DNA of 26,339 nucleotides from IMG/VR virus record IMGVR_UViG_3300031603_000024, positions 1 to 26,339 of that record. One strand, 5' to 3'. Both the position numbers and the translations under genes were made by a program. Origin of the DNA: a virus. A model generated the notes under the pieces. That model was given only the letters and a program-made list of their open reading frames with translations, was not told where the DNA came from and made no database searches. Shown one piece after another: positions 4,880 to 14,400 of this stretch; the first letter of the stretch is position 1, and the number at the start of each line of letters is the position of its first letter.

Positions 4880-4902
4880 ATTATACTACAATATACGGGT
4901 TA
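4880..4902 (-). promoter_or_regulatory. Leftward phage promoter
   Basis: ACCCGTATATT on the minus strand precedes TATAATTAA (-10 at 4880-4885) with the usual 4-bp gap, and TTGGAATTG lies upstream at the conserved TTGG position. It drives the 93-aa gene at 4563-4844. Confidence 0.6.
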
Positions 4903-5010
4903 TTTCCCACAATTCCAACCTTTTTGATTTTATTCAAAAAAATAAATACAACTTTTTTTGGGAAGTTGGGTATAAGAATTAACTGATTCAAAAAGAAGCA
5001 GGGTATACCT

Positions 5011-5136
5011 AAACAAATTTAATTATAGTTATTCCAAAACAAATTTAATTATAGTTATTCCAAAACAAATTTAATTATAGTTATTCCAAAACAAATTTAA
5101 TTATAGTTATTCCAAAACAAATTTAATATACATTCC
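5011..5136. repeat. 26-bp tandem repeat array in divergent intergenic region (iteron- or operator-like)
   Basis: Four perfect direct copies of a 26-bp unit start at 5011, 5037, 5063 and 5089. A fifth copy begins at 5115 but diverges after AAACAAATTTAAT. Each unit begins AAACAAATTT and ends TTATTCCA. On the minus strand each contains AACTATAATTAAATTTG, that is, the same TATAATTAA as the leftward promoters. The array lies in the 331-bp gene-free gap 4845-5175 between leftward and rightward genes, followed by A-rich sequence with two AAAACAAAATAGAAA copies before the nuclease start. It may be an operator, a promoter array or replication-initiator sites. Confidence 0.9.
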
Positions 5137-5175
5137 ATATAAAAACAAAATAGAAAAACAAAATAGAAAGTAGAA

Positions 5176-6312
5176 ATGAAAACGGACAAACTAACTCTGT
5201 TGTTTGATGGAAACTTTATTTTTCACCAGGCGCTTCATGTTATTAAGGGATATGAGAAGAGATCCTCCAAATTTCTTTCGAAGCAAAAAGATATTAACAT
5301 CTTTATGGAAAAATTAATCAACGATTTTATTGGCATAACGAACAATTTCAAAGGCTATAAGCGAATAATCTTTTGTTACGATTCCAGAAGTTGGCGAAAG
5401 ACATTCTATCCAGAATACAAGGCCAACCGGAAGAAACAACAAAAAGACGACACAGACTGGTCCGTATTTTTTAACCTCATCAAAGAATTTGGAGATCTGT
5501 TAAAACTGAATAATGTCATTGCATCCTCCATAGACGGCTTTGAGGGTGACGATCTACTTCACCTCTGGAGTAAGTATCTGTTCGATAATGGGGAAGACAG
5601 TATTGTAATAACAGCAGATAGTGATTTAACTCAGATTGTTGAATATGGACATGGTAATTTTGTGGGAGTATATAATAATAAATCCAGTACCCGAAAAATT
5701 ATAATGAAGGATGGGTTTGAAGATTGGGCTCAGACGGCCTTTGTGAAGCCCACTAATGACAGTTTATTGGATATGACGGCATTGATGAAGAAGCTATCAC
5801 ACTCATTTAGTGGTACAGATATCATATCTAATGCCAAGAAGAACCTAAATTATGAAGAGATTGATCCTAATAAAGTGAGGTTGGAGAAGGTTGTATGTGG
5901 AGACCCCGGAGATAATATAATGGATATCTGGAAGAGGAAAAAAGGATCCGCAATAACAAAGGTATATAAACAGGTTCTTAAATTTGTTGAGACATACCAG
6001 ATGGGCAATATCAATATCAAGAAATTTATAACTGACGAAAAATTTCTTCGTAGACTCAAAGCTGTTATAGAGCAGGCTTCCATTTCAAATTTGAACTACG
6101 CGGATTTTAAAAATGATTTATTAAGAAACATCCGGCTGGTTTATTTGGACAAAGAATATTTACCAGATGGTATGTATGAAACATTTTTAAAAGGTACGGA
6201 TAATGAGTTGTCTATCTGTGAGGATTTGACGGCGCACAACATCTTTGAAAATAGTAAGTATAAACAGAGTAAGACCCCCGGCAAGATACAAATAATTTCA
6301 GATGCATTTTAA
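5176..6312 (+). CDS. 5'-3' flap exonuclease / RNase H (T4 RNase H-like)
   Basis: A 378-residue FEN/5'-nuclease superfamily protein. Acidic metal ligands appear in the family order: LLFDGNFIFH (Asp11), IFCYDSRSWRK (Asp69), GFEGDDLLHLW (Glu123, Asp125, Asp126) and VITADSDLTQIV (Asp148, Asp150). A helix-three-turn-helix signature VCGDPGDNIMDIWKR follows near residue 240. The basic region YPEYKANRKKQQK fits the DNA-clamping helical arch. In T4 the homologue removes RNA primers and flaps from lagging-strand fragments; the same role is inferred here. The ATG follows AGAAAGTAGAA. It is the first rightward gene after the repeat array. The next gene begins 9 bp after its stop with its ribosome binding site in the gap, so they form an operon. 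Confidence 0.9.
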   Translation: MKTDKLTLLFDGNFIFHQALHVIKGYEKRSSKFLSKQKDINIFMEKLINDFIGITNNFKGYKRIIFCYDSRSWRKTFYPEYKANRKKQQKDDTDWSVFFNLIKEFGDLLKLNNVIASSIDGFEGDDLLHLWSKYLFDNGEDSIVITADSDLTQIVEYGHGNFVGVYNNKSSTRKIIMKDGFEDWAQTAFVKPTNDSLLDMTALMKKLSHSFSGTDIISNAKKNLNYEEIDPNKVRLEKVVCGDPGDNIMDIWKRKKGSAITKVYKQVLKFVETYQMGNINIKKFITDEKFLRRLKAVIEQASISNLNYADFKNDLLRNIRLVYLDKEYLPDGMYETFLKGTDNELSICEDLTAHNIFENSKYKQSKTPGKIQIISDAF

Positions 6313-6321
6313 GGAGTAGAA

Positions 6322-6783
6322 ATGGCAAAGAAGGTAGTTCCAAAGAAAGCTAAACCAAAGAAAAAGAAGAATCCGGATGACCTCTTTTTCTTTATAAATA
6401 TGCTTTGGAGAGAAGATGAACTTAATGCACTGACTGATTACCAGATTGGAAAACATCATTTTATGATTAATAAATTCATGTCAATTCAGTGGCCCCTAAA
6501 TGCGGCGTTTATGGGACATCAGGGAATCAATCCTGCCAGTGCCGTTCGGTATTGGAGGAAAATGCTAATACTTCAATATTACAGTCCTCCCAAATGGTTA
6601 TATGCCACCGGAGTGAAAAAACCAAAAGCTACATACACCGCCAGCCCCGAAGCGATAGAAACATATTGTCGGTGGAATGAGTGTGGCCTTAGAGATATTG
6701 AAGAGATTACATCAATTTTTCCAAAGGAATTGGAAGAGGAACTAAAAGCCATAGAGGCTCAGGGTGTGATTTCTAAGAAATGA
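6322..6783 (+). CDS. Lys-rich 153-aa protein, possibly clamp-loader small subunit-like
   Basis: The ATG follows AAGGAGTAGAA, a strong ribosome binding site placed right after the nuclease stop. The N-terminus is a basic tail (MAKKVVPKKAKPKKKK). The rest is a helical domain: DDLFFFINMLWREDEL, then YQIGKHHFMINKFMSIQWPL and NPASAVRYWRKMLILQYY. The spacing of an FIN segment followed by a Y..xFMINKFxS segment recalls the small clamp-loader subunit (gp62) of T4-like phages, and the neighbour is a replication nuclease. This is a by-eye resemblance and could be wrong. The Lys-rich tail suggests DNA contact. Otherwise treat it as a conserved phage protein of unknown function in the replication block. 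Confidence 0.5.
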   Translation: MAKKVVPKKAKPKKKKNPDDLFFFINMLWREDELNALTDYQIGKHHFMINKFMSIQWPLNAAFMGHQGINPASAVRYWRKMLILQYYSPPKWLYATGVKKPKATYTASPEAIETYCRWNECGLRDIEEITSIFPKELEEELKAIEAQGVISKK

Positions 6784-6790
6784 TTATTTT

Positions 6791-6800
6791 TTATATATAC
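6791..6800 (+). promoter_or_regulatory. Candidate late promoter TTATATATAC
   Basis: The motif sits 24 bp upstream of the neck-protein ATG in a spacer of only 40 bp. Three near-identical motifs precede the sheath, DHH and tape-measure genes. Confidence 0.5.
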
Positions 6801-6823
6801 ATTATAAAAATAATATATAGTGA

Positions 6824-8794
6824 ATGACAACATCATTATCACAAATAATTCAAACCGCAGGAGACTTCATAATATTTGGAGCCTCCTCTTCATATTCGAA
6901 TGTGGCGGAAATAACAGCCGTAACAGAAGATATTGAACAAACCTCCGGAACCCTAATAAGATACTATCGATGGAGCTATAATAATAATTCATATAGTCAG
7001 TGGGTGGAGTTATCTGTTGAGAGTATGAATGAGGAGATTTTGTATTTGGATAATGATCAATTTTGGGTTCAGTTCAAATATGAATTATTGGAGGAGGGGA
7101 ATGTAACAATAAATTCCGTTTCCTTGGAGGTCGCAGCACAAGATCTTACAATAGTGGCCAAACCTATACCGACATTTTATTCCAAGGAAAAGGGCAACAA
7201 GCATTGGCCTGTTCGTATGAAATCGTTTACCTGGAACCCATACCGCCAGAACGAAAGCATCAAGTTACAAAAAGATTTATCATTTACAATGAACCAGATA
7301 TATGGCCACGAGGCTACATATTTCAGGGCTGTTCCTATTACAGAGAGTCGGGATGTGGTATTCTTGGAGTGGACGTTGTTTAATGTATCTCCGGCAAAGT
7401 GCATAAAAGTGGTGGTCCCCGAGAACACATTTCCGGAACAAAAATTAAATCATAATGCATTTGGAGTGAACTTTGAATTACCTTTCGAGGTTCATATAGA
7501 CAAAAGATACTTTGAGAGTATTTTCGGGCATAACACACATCCACAGAAAAGAGACATAATCCATCTCCCCCTAACCAACAGAATGTATGAAGTTAGTTCT
7601 TCGGCAGTGATCGGGGAATTTATGCATGAGTTTTTATATTGGGATGTATCATTGGTCAAATACCAGCCTAAGCATAATAGAATCATGTCAGATGAAATAA
7701 AAAATAGTATCGACAGTTATACTACGGGAATTGATAAGATGTTTGGGGACGAGTTGGATACAATTATGGAAGACATAACAAACCCGAAACAGTTACAAGA
7801 GACCACGTCACATTTCGACCCAGTGCGACAATATGTAGAAAGTGAATCGATGAGCATACAAGAGACATTATTAAATTATCATACAACGGTGGCGCAGTAT
7901 TATTATGATTTATATAAATTGTATCTGGATACGCATAATGAATATACGAGAGCTGTTCAGTACAAAGAAAAAAACACATTTGGGCCGGATAAGGATCTTG
8001 CATATACCTGTTGGTTCCGGAACATAGAACATAAAACAATATCGAAGGATGTCCTGTCGGTGGCACTATTGGAAAATGAACTCACGATTAACTATACTAA
8101 CGCAATCCTGCCGTATCTGAAAGTTGGTAGCTATATAGGAATAGGGGATTCTAATTCAGTAAACTTTGGGGTATTTGGAGAAGTTGTGTCGTTCGATGAA
8201 GACCCAACGGCATTACAAGTGGTTATAAAAGTTGATGATTATATTCTACAGGCGGCAGATTCAATTTTCCCAACATGGAAAACCTCCACCAATCTATTAT
8301 CGAAAGAAGTGGGCAGACGAAATTTCTTGTGGGGATATGATGAAACCCTTAGCCGTGGAATTGTAATCGACACCTTTGATATGAGATATATTAGGATCAA
8401 ATTAAATAGTGATATAATATGGTTCCCATTTACAACACCCCTTGAATATGAACATTGGTATGGCTTCGTTGTGAATATCTTGAACACTTTTGGACAAGTG
8501 TCATTCCATATATGGGAACGCCAGGAATCAACAGAAAAGACATCCGGATTACGCAGTGTTCTGAAAAGGGTGATAAACAATCTACCGAACATTGATCGCA
8601 GTGTGGATATAAATTATGAAGTTCTTGCGTCTCCATTACACCTAACAAATATTCGTCTAATGGATGTGAGTCTGGAAGAGGATGAGCAGTCGTCGTTCCT
8701 GAATAAGAATATTGTAAGAAACTCATCTCACGCTATCATCATTGACAACGCAATACCAAGAACTCGACTGCCATATGCAGGAAAAGTTAAATAA
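6824..8794 (+). CDS. Virion protein with T4 gp14-like neck segment, 656 aa
   Basis: A large structural-type protein. Residues about 215-290 follow the layout of the T4 neck protein gp14: a beta segment FEVHIDKRYFESIFG, then KRDIIHLPLTNRMYEV (T4 gp14 has a DLIYFP...LFEI segment here), then EFLYWDVSLVKYQ and an acidic helix. Before it is a 200-residue beta-rich domain. After it come a Tyr-rich helix (QYYYDLYKLYLDTHNEY) and a C-terminal beta-domain (residues about 400-650) that looks like a lectin/laminin-G fold, with HWYGFVVNIL and FHIWE segments. Position supports a neck role, because gene 14 lies shortly before 16-17-18-19 in T4. At 656 residues it is over twice the length of T4 gp14 (about 256), so it may be a fusion with a surface-exposed domain. 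There is no Shine-Dalgarno; a late-promoter motif lies close upstream. Confidence 0.7.
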   Translation: MTTSLSQIIQTAGDFIIFGASSSYSNVAEITAVTEDIEQTSGTLIRYYRWSYNNNSYSQWVELSVESMNEEILYLDNDQFWVQFKYELLEEGNVTINSVSLEVAAQDLTIVAKPIPTFYSKEKGNKHWPVRMKSFTWNPYRQNESIKLQKDLSFTMNQIYGHEATYFRAVPITESRDVVFLEWTLFNVSPAKCIKVVVPENTFPEQKLNHNAFGVNFELPFEVHIDKRYFESIFGHNTHPQKRDIIHLPLTNRMYEVSSSAVIGEFMHEFLYWDVSLVKYQPKHNRIMSDEIKNSIDSYTTGIDKMFGDELDTIMEDITNPKQLQETTSHFDPVRQYVESESMSIQETLLNYHTTVAQYYYDLYKLYLDTHNEYTRAVQYKEKNTFGPDKDLAYTCWFRNIEHKTISKDVLSVALLENELTINYTNAILPYLKVGSYIGIGDSNSVNFGVFGEVVSFDEDPTALQVVIKVDDYILQAADSIFPTWKTSTNLLSKEVGRRNFLWGYDETLSRGIVIDTFDMRYIRIKLNSDIIWFPFTTPLEYEHWYGFVVNILNTFGQVSFHIWERQESTEKTSGLRSVLKRVINNLPNIDRSVDINYEVLASPLHLTNIRLMDVSLEEDEQSSFLNKNIVRNSSHAIIIDNAIPRTRLPYAGKVK

Positions 8795-8822
8795 GAATTA
8801 ATTCATTTTTAGGAGTATATTA

Positions 8823-9575
8823 ATGGCCAAGGCAGAAAAGAAAAAAATTCCCGTCAAACAAAATATTGACGCCGGTTATAAATCAGCATTGGATTCATTA
8901 CAGGGCGTAAATGATGATATCTTCCTGGGAGATGACAACATATCAAATCCTTCTGATAAAGTACGCCCGGCATGTAATTTCATGGAATTAAAGACAAAAT
9001 GTGAAGAGAAAACAAACGACTTTGTTGATTATCTGGTGGAATTTTATCTAAGTAAAGAAGTTGTGGGCCTCCCTCATACTCAATCCAAGATCGATGACGA
9101 CAAAAATACCCTATCTAAGCTATTATTCCAGATTGAAACGTCCGAGCACGCGATTATGAGGTGTCTGGAGCGCATAGAGTACGCACCTGAGGCGAGGTTG
9201 TTCGAGGTGTTATCACAGTGTCAAAGAGCCCAGATGGACATAATTAAGCACTACGAGGCCGACAAAAAACTCATAGAGGATAATTATAAAATGATAAAAG
9301 AGTCCTATGCAATTCAAAGGTTGGAATTGCCTGAATCTACAGGAGATGGACGACCCATGAAACAGAAAAGAGATACAAAGAGTATTCTAAGAAGTGTACA
9401 TGATAAAGTAGGATCGTTGGATGTCAAAGAACATAAAGTTGGTGGGAATGTTGAAGAGTTGACGGACGCCATTGAAATTACCGATACCAAGAAGAAGCCC
9501 AAACAGAAACCAAAAAGAAAATCACAAAAAAAACAACCCGAGCCATCATGGCCAAAGGGAGTTAGGCCAATCTAA
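8823..9575 (+). CDS. Putative small terminase subunit, 250 aa
   Basis: It lies directly before the large terminase; its TAA stop overlaps the terminase ATG by one base (TAATG), which indicates translational coupling. The ATG follows TTAGGAGTATATTA. The protein is helical, with a basic N-terminus and a long predicted coiled coil at about residues 85-165 (SKLLFQIETSEHAIMRC to KHYEADKKLIEDNYKMIKES). It ends with a Lys/Gln-rich tail (KKKPKQKPKRKSQKKQ). A coiled-coil core with basic ends and this position match small terminases (T4 gp16), which recognise viral DNA and start packaging. Length is greater than T4 gp16 (164). No diagnostic motif exists in this family, so the call depends on position and helical content. 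Confidence 0.7.
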   Translation: MAKAEKKKIPVKQNIDAGYKSALDSLQGVNDDIFLGDDNISNPSDKVRPACNFMELKTKCEEKTNDFVDYLVEFYLSKEVVGLPHTQSKIDDDKNTLSKLLFQIETSEHAIMRCLERIEYAPEARLFEVLSQCQRAQMDIIKHYEADKKLIEDNYKMIKESYAIQRLELPESTGDGRPMKQKRDTKSILRSVHDKVGSLDVKEHKVGGNVEELTDAIEITDTKKKPKQKPKRKSQKKQPEPSWPKGVRPI

Positions 9576-11368
9576 TGCCAGTTTCAAACAAACTTAAAGC
9601 TGAAATGATTGTGTGGGATACCGTCAAGATTGATACGCATATACAAGAGAAAATAGACAACATCGAACACACATTACCAAGCCCATTTTTTGAGGGAGAT
9701 AAAGATATCTCAATGAGGAAGGGAAATTTGGAATTTGATTTGACGGATTGGGAGTATGATGAAATGTGTAAATGTGCAACGGACATTGTATATTTCGCAG
9801 AGAAGTATTGCTACTCAATGACAGATGACGGCTATAAGAATATACATCTATATCCATATCAAAAACGAATACTGAGGGATCTGAAGGAAAACAGATTTAA
9901 TATTTGGCTTGCTGCGCGACAGGTTGGTAAAACCACCACAGCATCGTTTTTTATGATGTGGTATGTCACATTCCACGTCGAACGAAATGCGTTGATTGTA
10001 GCCAACAGGGCGGAGACAATGCAGGAAATTATAGATAAGTGTGAGATCGTATATTCATATCTTCCATTTTTTCTAAAGGTTGGAATTACGGTGAACAATA
10101 AACGGCGGATGGAATTTGATAATGGTTGTAGAATCATTGGACAAGCAACAACCCCAAAACCGGCACTTGGTTTTACTATACATTTATTATATGCAGATGA
10201 GTTTGCTCATATCCCAAAAAACATTATCAACCCGTTCTATAAATCAATGTATCCTACACTATCAAGTTCTCAAATTTCACGAATACTTATAACATCCACT
10301 GCAAATGGCAAAAATAAATTTGAAAAATTGTATATGGATGCGACCCGTGGGCATAATACATATCATGCCATTCGAGTTGATTGGTGGGAGGTTCCGGGGA
10401 GAGATGAGGCATGGAAAGAGACGGAAATTCGAAACTTTGGTCAGGAATATTTCAACCAGGAATACGACAATCAGTTCTTATCAAATTCAAAAATACTACT
10501 GAACGGGCCTGTTCTACAATTTTGGAGTAGAATTCAAAAGGATTTTGAATGGAAGGAGTGGGACGTATTAGAGAATTATAATATGGACTATGACAATTTC
10601 CTTTGGGTCCCAGGGTTTGATGATTTTGATCTGGAGGACAATCTCCGCAAATTTGTATTGTCCATTGATGTATCTGAAAGTTTAGAACAGGATTATAATG
10701 TCATTAACGTATTTGAGATTATGCCTCTATCCCTTTCTAAAATCCGCACACTCATAAAATATAAAGACGAGACTGATTTCTTCCGGTTGCGTCAGGTGGG
10801 CATATATCGATCAAATACCATTCCAATTCCAGAATTCGCAAAATTAATATCCTTATTAATATTTAAGATATTGGGAGCAGAAAACATAATAACGATTCTT
10901 GAGATGAACCGAGCTGAGGGGCAACAGATCCATGAAATATTAAAAACCGTGGAGGATTATGATGATGGCCTCATGCTACAGACATTTCATACAGTAAATG
11001 CCATACAAAAAAAAGTTGGTGTGAAATTAACCAAGGCCTCCAAGCCGTCACATTGTAAATCGTTCAAGCACCTTGCTGCCGAGGGAAAAATTATAATGGA
11101 GGAAACGGCATCTGTGGTTGAGGGAATTGAATTTGGTGAAAGCTCTGATGGTATTTTTGAAGGGCAGGGAGACAATGATGATATCATAATCACCGCCATA
11201 AATTGTGCTCCATTATTTGAGTCCCTGGAATATTTTGAAATGGTAGGTCTAATGTATGACTGCCTCCCTGCGTCAACCTTGGCGGCAATAGAATATAAAC
11301 TGGACAGGTTACCTGAGAACATATTTACAGGAGAATTAGACTATTCTGTAGTGAAAGGTTTAACTTAG
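9575..11368 (+). CDS. terL: Terminase large subunit (packaging ATPase/nuclease)
   Basis: A 597-residue T4 gp17-type packaging motor. ATPase domain: an adenine-type motif YPYQKRIL near residue 94; Walker A ARQVGKTT (114-121); Walker B LLYADE (204-209) with catalytic Glu209; coupling motif TSTANG (240-245). The RNase H-like nuclease domain has VLSIDVSES (Asp365), ILEMNRAEG (Glu443) and GDNDDII (Asp533-Asp535). Length is close to T4 gp17 (610). It hydrolyses ATP to push DNA into the prohead and cuts the concatemer. The start overlaps the stop of the preceding gene, and GGAG sits 12 bp upstream within that gene. The sheath gene follows after 89 bp with its own candidate promoter, preserving the T4 order 16-17-18-19. 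Confidence 0.96.
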   Translation: MPVSNKLKAEMIVWDTVKIDTHIQEKIDNIEHTLPSPFFEGDKDISMRKGNLEFDLTDWEYDEMCKCATDIVYFAEKYCYSMTDDGYKNIHLYPYQKRILRDLKENRFNIWLAARQVGKTTTASFFMMWYVTFHVERNALIVANRAETMQEIIDKCEIVYSYLPFFLKVGITVNNKRRMEFDNGCRIIGQATTPKPALGFTIHLLYADEFAHIPKNIINPFYKSMYPTLSSSQISRILITSTANGKNKFEKLYMDATRGHNTYHAIRVDWWEVPGRDEAWKETEIRNFGQEYFNQEYDNQFLSNSKILLNGPVLQFWSRIQKDFEWKEWDVLENYNMDYDNFLWVPGFDDFDLEDNLRKFVLSIDVSESLEQDYNVINVFEIMPLSLSKIRTLIKYKDETDFFRLRQVGIYRSNTIPIPEFAKLISLLIFKILGAENIITILEMNRAEGQQIHEILKTVEDYDDGLMLQTFHTVNAIQKKVGVKLTKASKPSHCKSFKHLAAEGKIIMEETASVVEGIEFGESSDGIFEGQGDNDDIIITAINCAPLFESLEYFEMVGLMYDCLPASTLAAIEYKLDRLPENIFTGELDYSVVKGLT

Positions 11369-11388
11369 AAAAAAACCAAATAGGAATC

Positions 11389-11405
11389 TTATATATAATG
11401 TATAT
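11389..11405 (+). promoter_or_regulatory. Candidate late promoter of the tail sheath gene
   Basis: The 17 bp TTATATATAATGTATAT are identical to those upstream of the tape-measure gene (21487-21503). They sit 53 bp before the sheath ATG in the gap after the terminase. T4-type late promoters are likewise a single AT-rich box (TATAAATA) without a -35. Confidence 0.55.
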
Positions 11406-11457
11406 GACATAAATAGGTCACAAAAAAGGAAATAAAAATAAATATTAACAATACAAT

Positions 11458-14400
11458 ATGGCAAAGTATTTTTTAGATCTAACAGAATTTAAAGCATCAG
11501 GGGTGTATACCGTCGAGTATGACAACTCCGAGTCCATTCGTTTGAACACACAGACGGTCAGATTGGTTATTGGGTTTTCAAAGAAAGGTCCAATCAATGC
11601 GCCAGTATATTGCCCAGACAAAGCTTCGGCATTGCGGGTATATGGAGATATTGACACGTTCTTGGAACGACGAGGTTCATTCTTCCACCGATCATTATTA
11701 ACATGCCTCGAACAGGGTCCTGTATTTGGACTAAATTTAATGGCATTGAACAATGACCCAGATTTTGGAGACAAAACTCCATATAGGTCATTCAGTGTAG
11801 CATCAACAGAAGCAAATGGTAAAAAAGTATGGAAATTATACGCATCTTACTATAATAAAGAACGATTCTGGAAACCGGATCAGGATTACTTATTAGGAAA
11901 TGTGAACAGTCCTGGATCAATCAACGAAGGTAAAATTTTCAACCTCGTTAATTTAAGTCAGACGCCCGTAAGCGTTCTTATTAAGAAAGCTGATGTATCT
12001 GGATTTGCTGTGACGGCAAGATCATGGTATGGTGTCGGAAACGTTCCACAATTCATCGATGAATATGATTTCATTGAAGATTATTTCATTCAAGTGGTCA
12101 TAGTAGAGGGAAATTGGACAAATTATACACAGTTATCAATTGATCCAATATTCAGTGAATACTTTGATAGCCGCGGATTAATCAAATCAAAAGAAAGAGA
12201 TTTTTATGGCTTAAATGAAGTTAGTGTCATTGGCCAGTGGACTGGTTCAATCATCCCCGACCTCACGGACGGAAATGGAGTGACACACTCAGTTGATACG
12301 ATAATTAATAATAGTGTAGCAACAACAGGTTTATTCGTTGCTATTGACAGAGACGTATTAGAAAACTATGACGCAAGTGCAAATGAACAGGATGATGATC
12401 AACTGAGTGCAGTTGATATGGTTGGTCACAACTTTGCGGATCCTACCAGAGAAAATCCAGACATTATTAATTTCTTGAGTTACAGAACAGCAATAAAAGA
12501 GAATCTTGTATTTAATCTCAACGATGACTTCACAGAGTGGACATACGATTACAACTCAGTTGCATATCCCGTAACTTCGGATTCGCGTCACCTTGGCCTT
12601 GCATATGGTTATCTGGATAATGTTATCGTGATTCCGAAACCAATTGATGTTGAAGACGATAACGACCAATTAGTTGATTATACTACAATGAAGAATTTAT
12701 TGGAACCAGGTGTTTCATTAGTTCAAATGAATGGCACAGCAGTTAATGATTACGGGGATACCGAAAATCGTTGGGCTACAGTTGGACAGATTTGGGAAGA
12801 AGAAAATGCAATTGATGGATTAACATATTTGAAAATTGCATATAAACATTCTATAAAGGAAAATGAGTTGGCCCTACAGGGACTTGATATTAGTAGTTTG
12901 ATGGGTAACGAGGTTGCATTACTTGATCCAACAGATGACGCGGATTACTTATCAAAAATGACCGCATTGGGAATTGATACAACGTCTATGCATATCGTTA
13001 TTAACGAACCTACAGTAGACGCAGATGAAATTGCAAAATTTAACTTGGCTGTTGATGATGTTGATAATACAACATATCTCAATATACCTAAGGTAGGCCA
13101 GGATGTTTTAATTGAAGATGTTTCAAATAAAATTTCATACTACTTTAAAGTTAGTGAAGAAGTCGTAGTATATCCTGATTCACTTTCAACTGCTGACAAG
13201 GCCGCTATTGAAGCTGGTGGATATGACGGTTATGGTTCATGGGACGATATTCCAAAACAGATATTTATTCCAATCGTAACTCGCGATGATATCGGAGATG
13301 CATTAGAATTAATTGACCAGAACTTAACAAACTATCAATTATTCATGAGCAACTCAGATTATGTAAATTCATTTGAATTGTATACTAACCTACCAACGTT
13401 CGTCTATGAACCAGATAAATTAGTTTTCTTGGATGCTGAAGCTGCCGCGGATTACATGGATGGCACGACAGTTGTTTCTGCAGGAGAAGATGATCCAAAT
13501 CTTTACATTGCATACAAAGGCCATAAACTATATGAATACTATGAAGCTGGTGCATTGTTGCCGGGGGATAAATTCTATACAGGAACCTTGGCAACAGATT
13601 ACTTTTATGTAAATTATGACAAAGCAGTTGATTCTGAAGGAATTCCGATTCTGAAGATTCAAATGTTCGATACTTATACAGATGAAAAATTTGGCTACGA
13701 TCCAACATTTGAGTATACAAATGGTTATGATTTCTCACCATTGGATAACAGATTGAAAACTGAAACTGACTCGGAATATAATTTACGTCTGACTGGATCT
13801 GCAGTTGGAACACCTGTCATTACAGATGTAACTGAACTGTATATGTATGTTTCGGCCGACGACCTATACGACGAGATGCAAATTGTCAATAACAGTTGGA
13901 ATGCATACAAAACTAAGTTCGCAGTAAGACAAGAATATTCGACAGGAATTACAGTCGGAGATTATATCGTATCAAAAACAACAGATGACGACGCAAACGA
14001 TCATTATAAACTTACAAAGGTTATTAGTAAGAAAAAGGTTTATAATACTGAGCTTCCTGGATATGTTCAGGAATATGAAGTTAATCAACCGATTTATATA
14101 ATTGATAGATCAGCGCTTGGAAAATATATTACAAGATATAAACCACTTGATGATTTCATTCAGAATTACCAGATGTTCCATTTAGATGGATTCACCTTGA
14201 CAGATTATCATTTGCCGGGTGGAGCTTACAAAAAAGCACAGTTGGAAAAAATTCTTGGTATGTTGAATCCCGCAAATTCAAACTTGATGGAGGTTTTATC
14301 AGATAAACACCTCATTTCATTCCGTTACATTGTTGACACATTTGACGGCGGATTAGCACCAATGACTGGGCCAAAAACATGGCTAACAAAATTGGCAAAA

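Noticed and set aside
5011-5136. CRISPR array
   Set aside because: The 26-bp units are contiguous with no spacers between them and no cas genes nearby.
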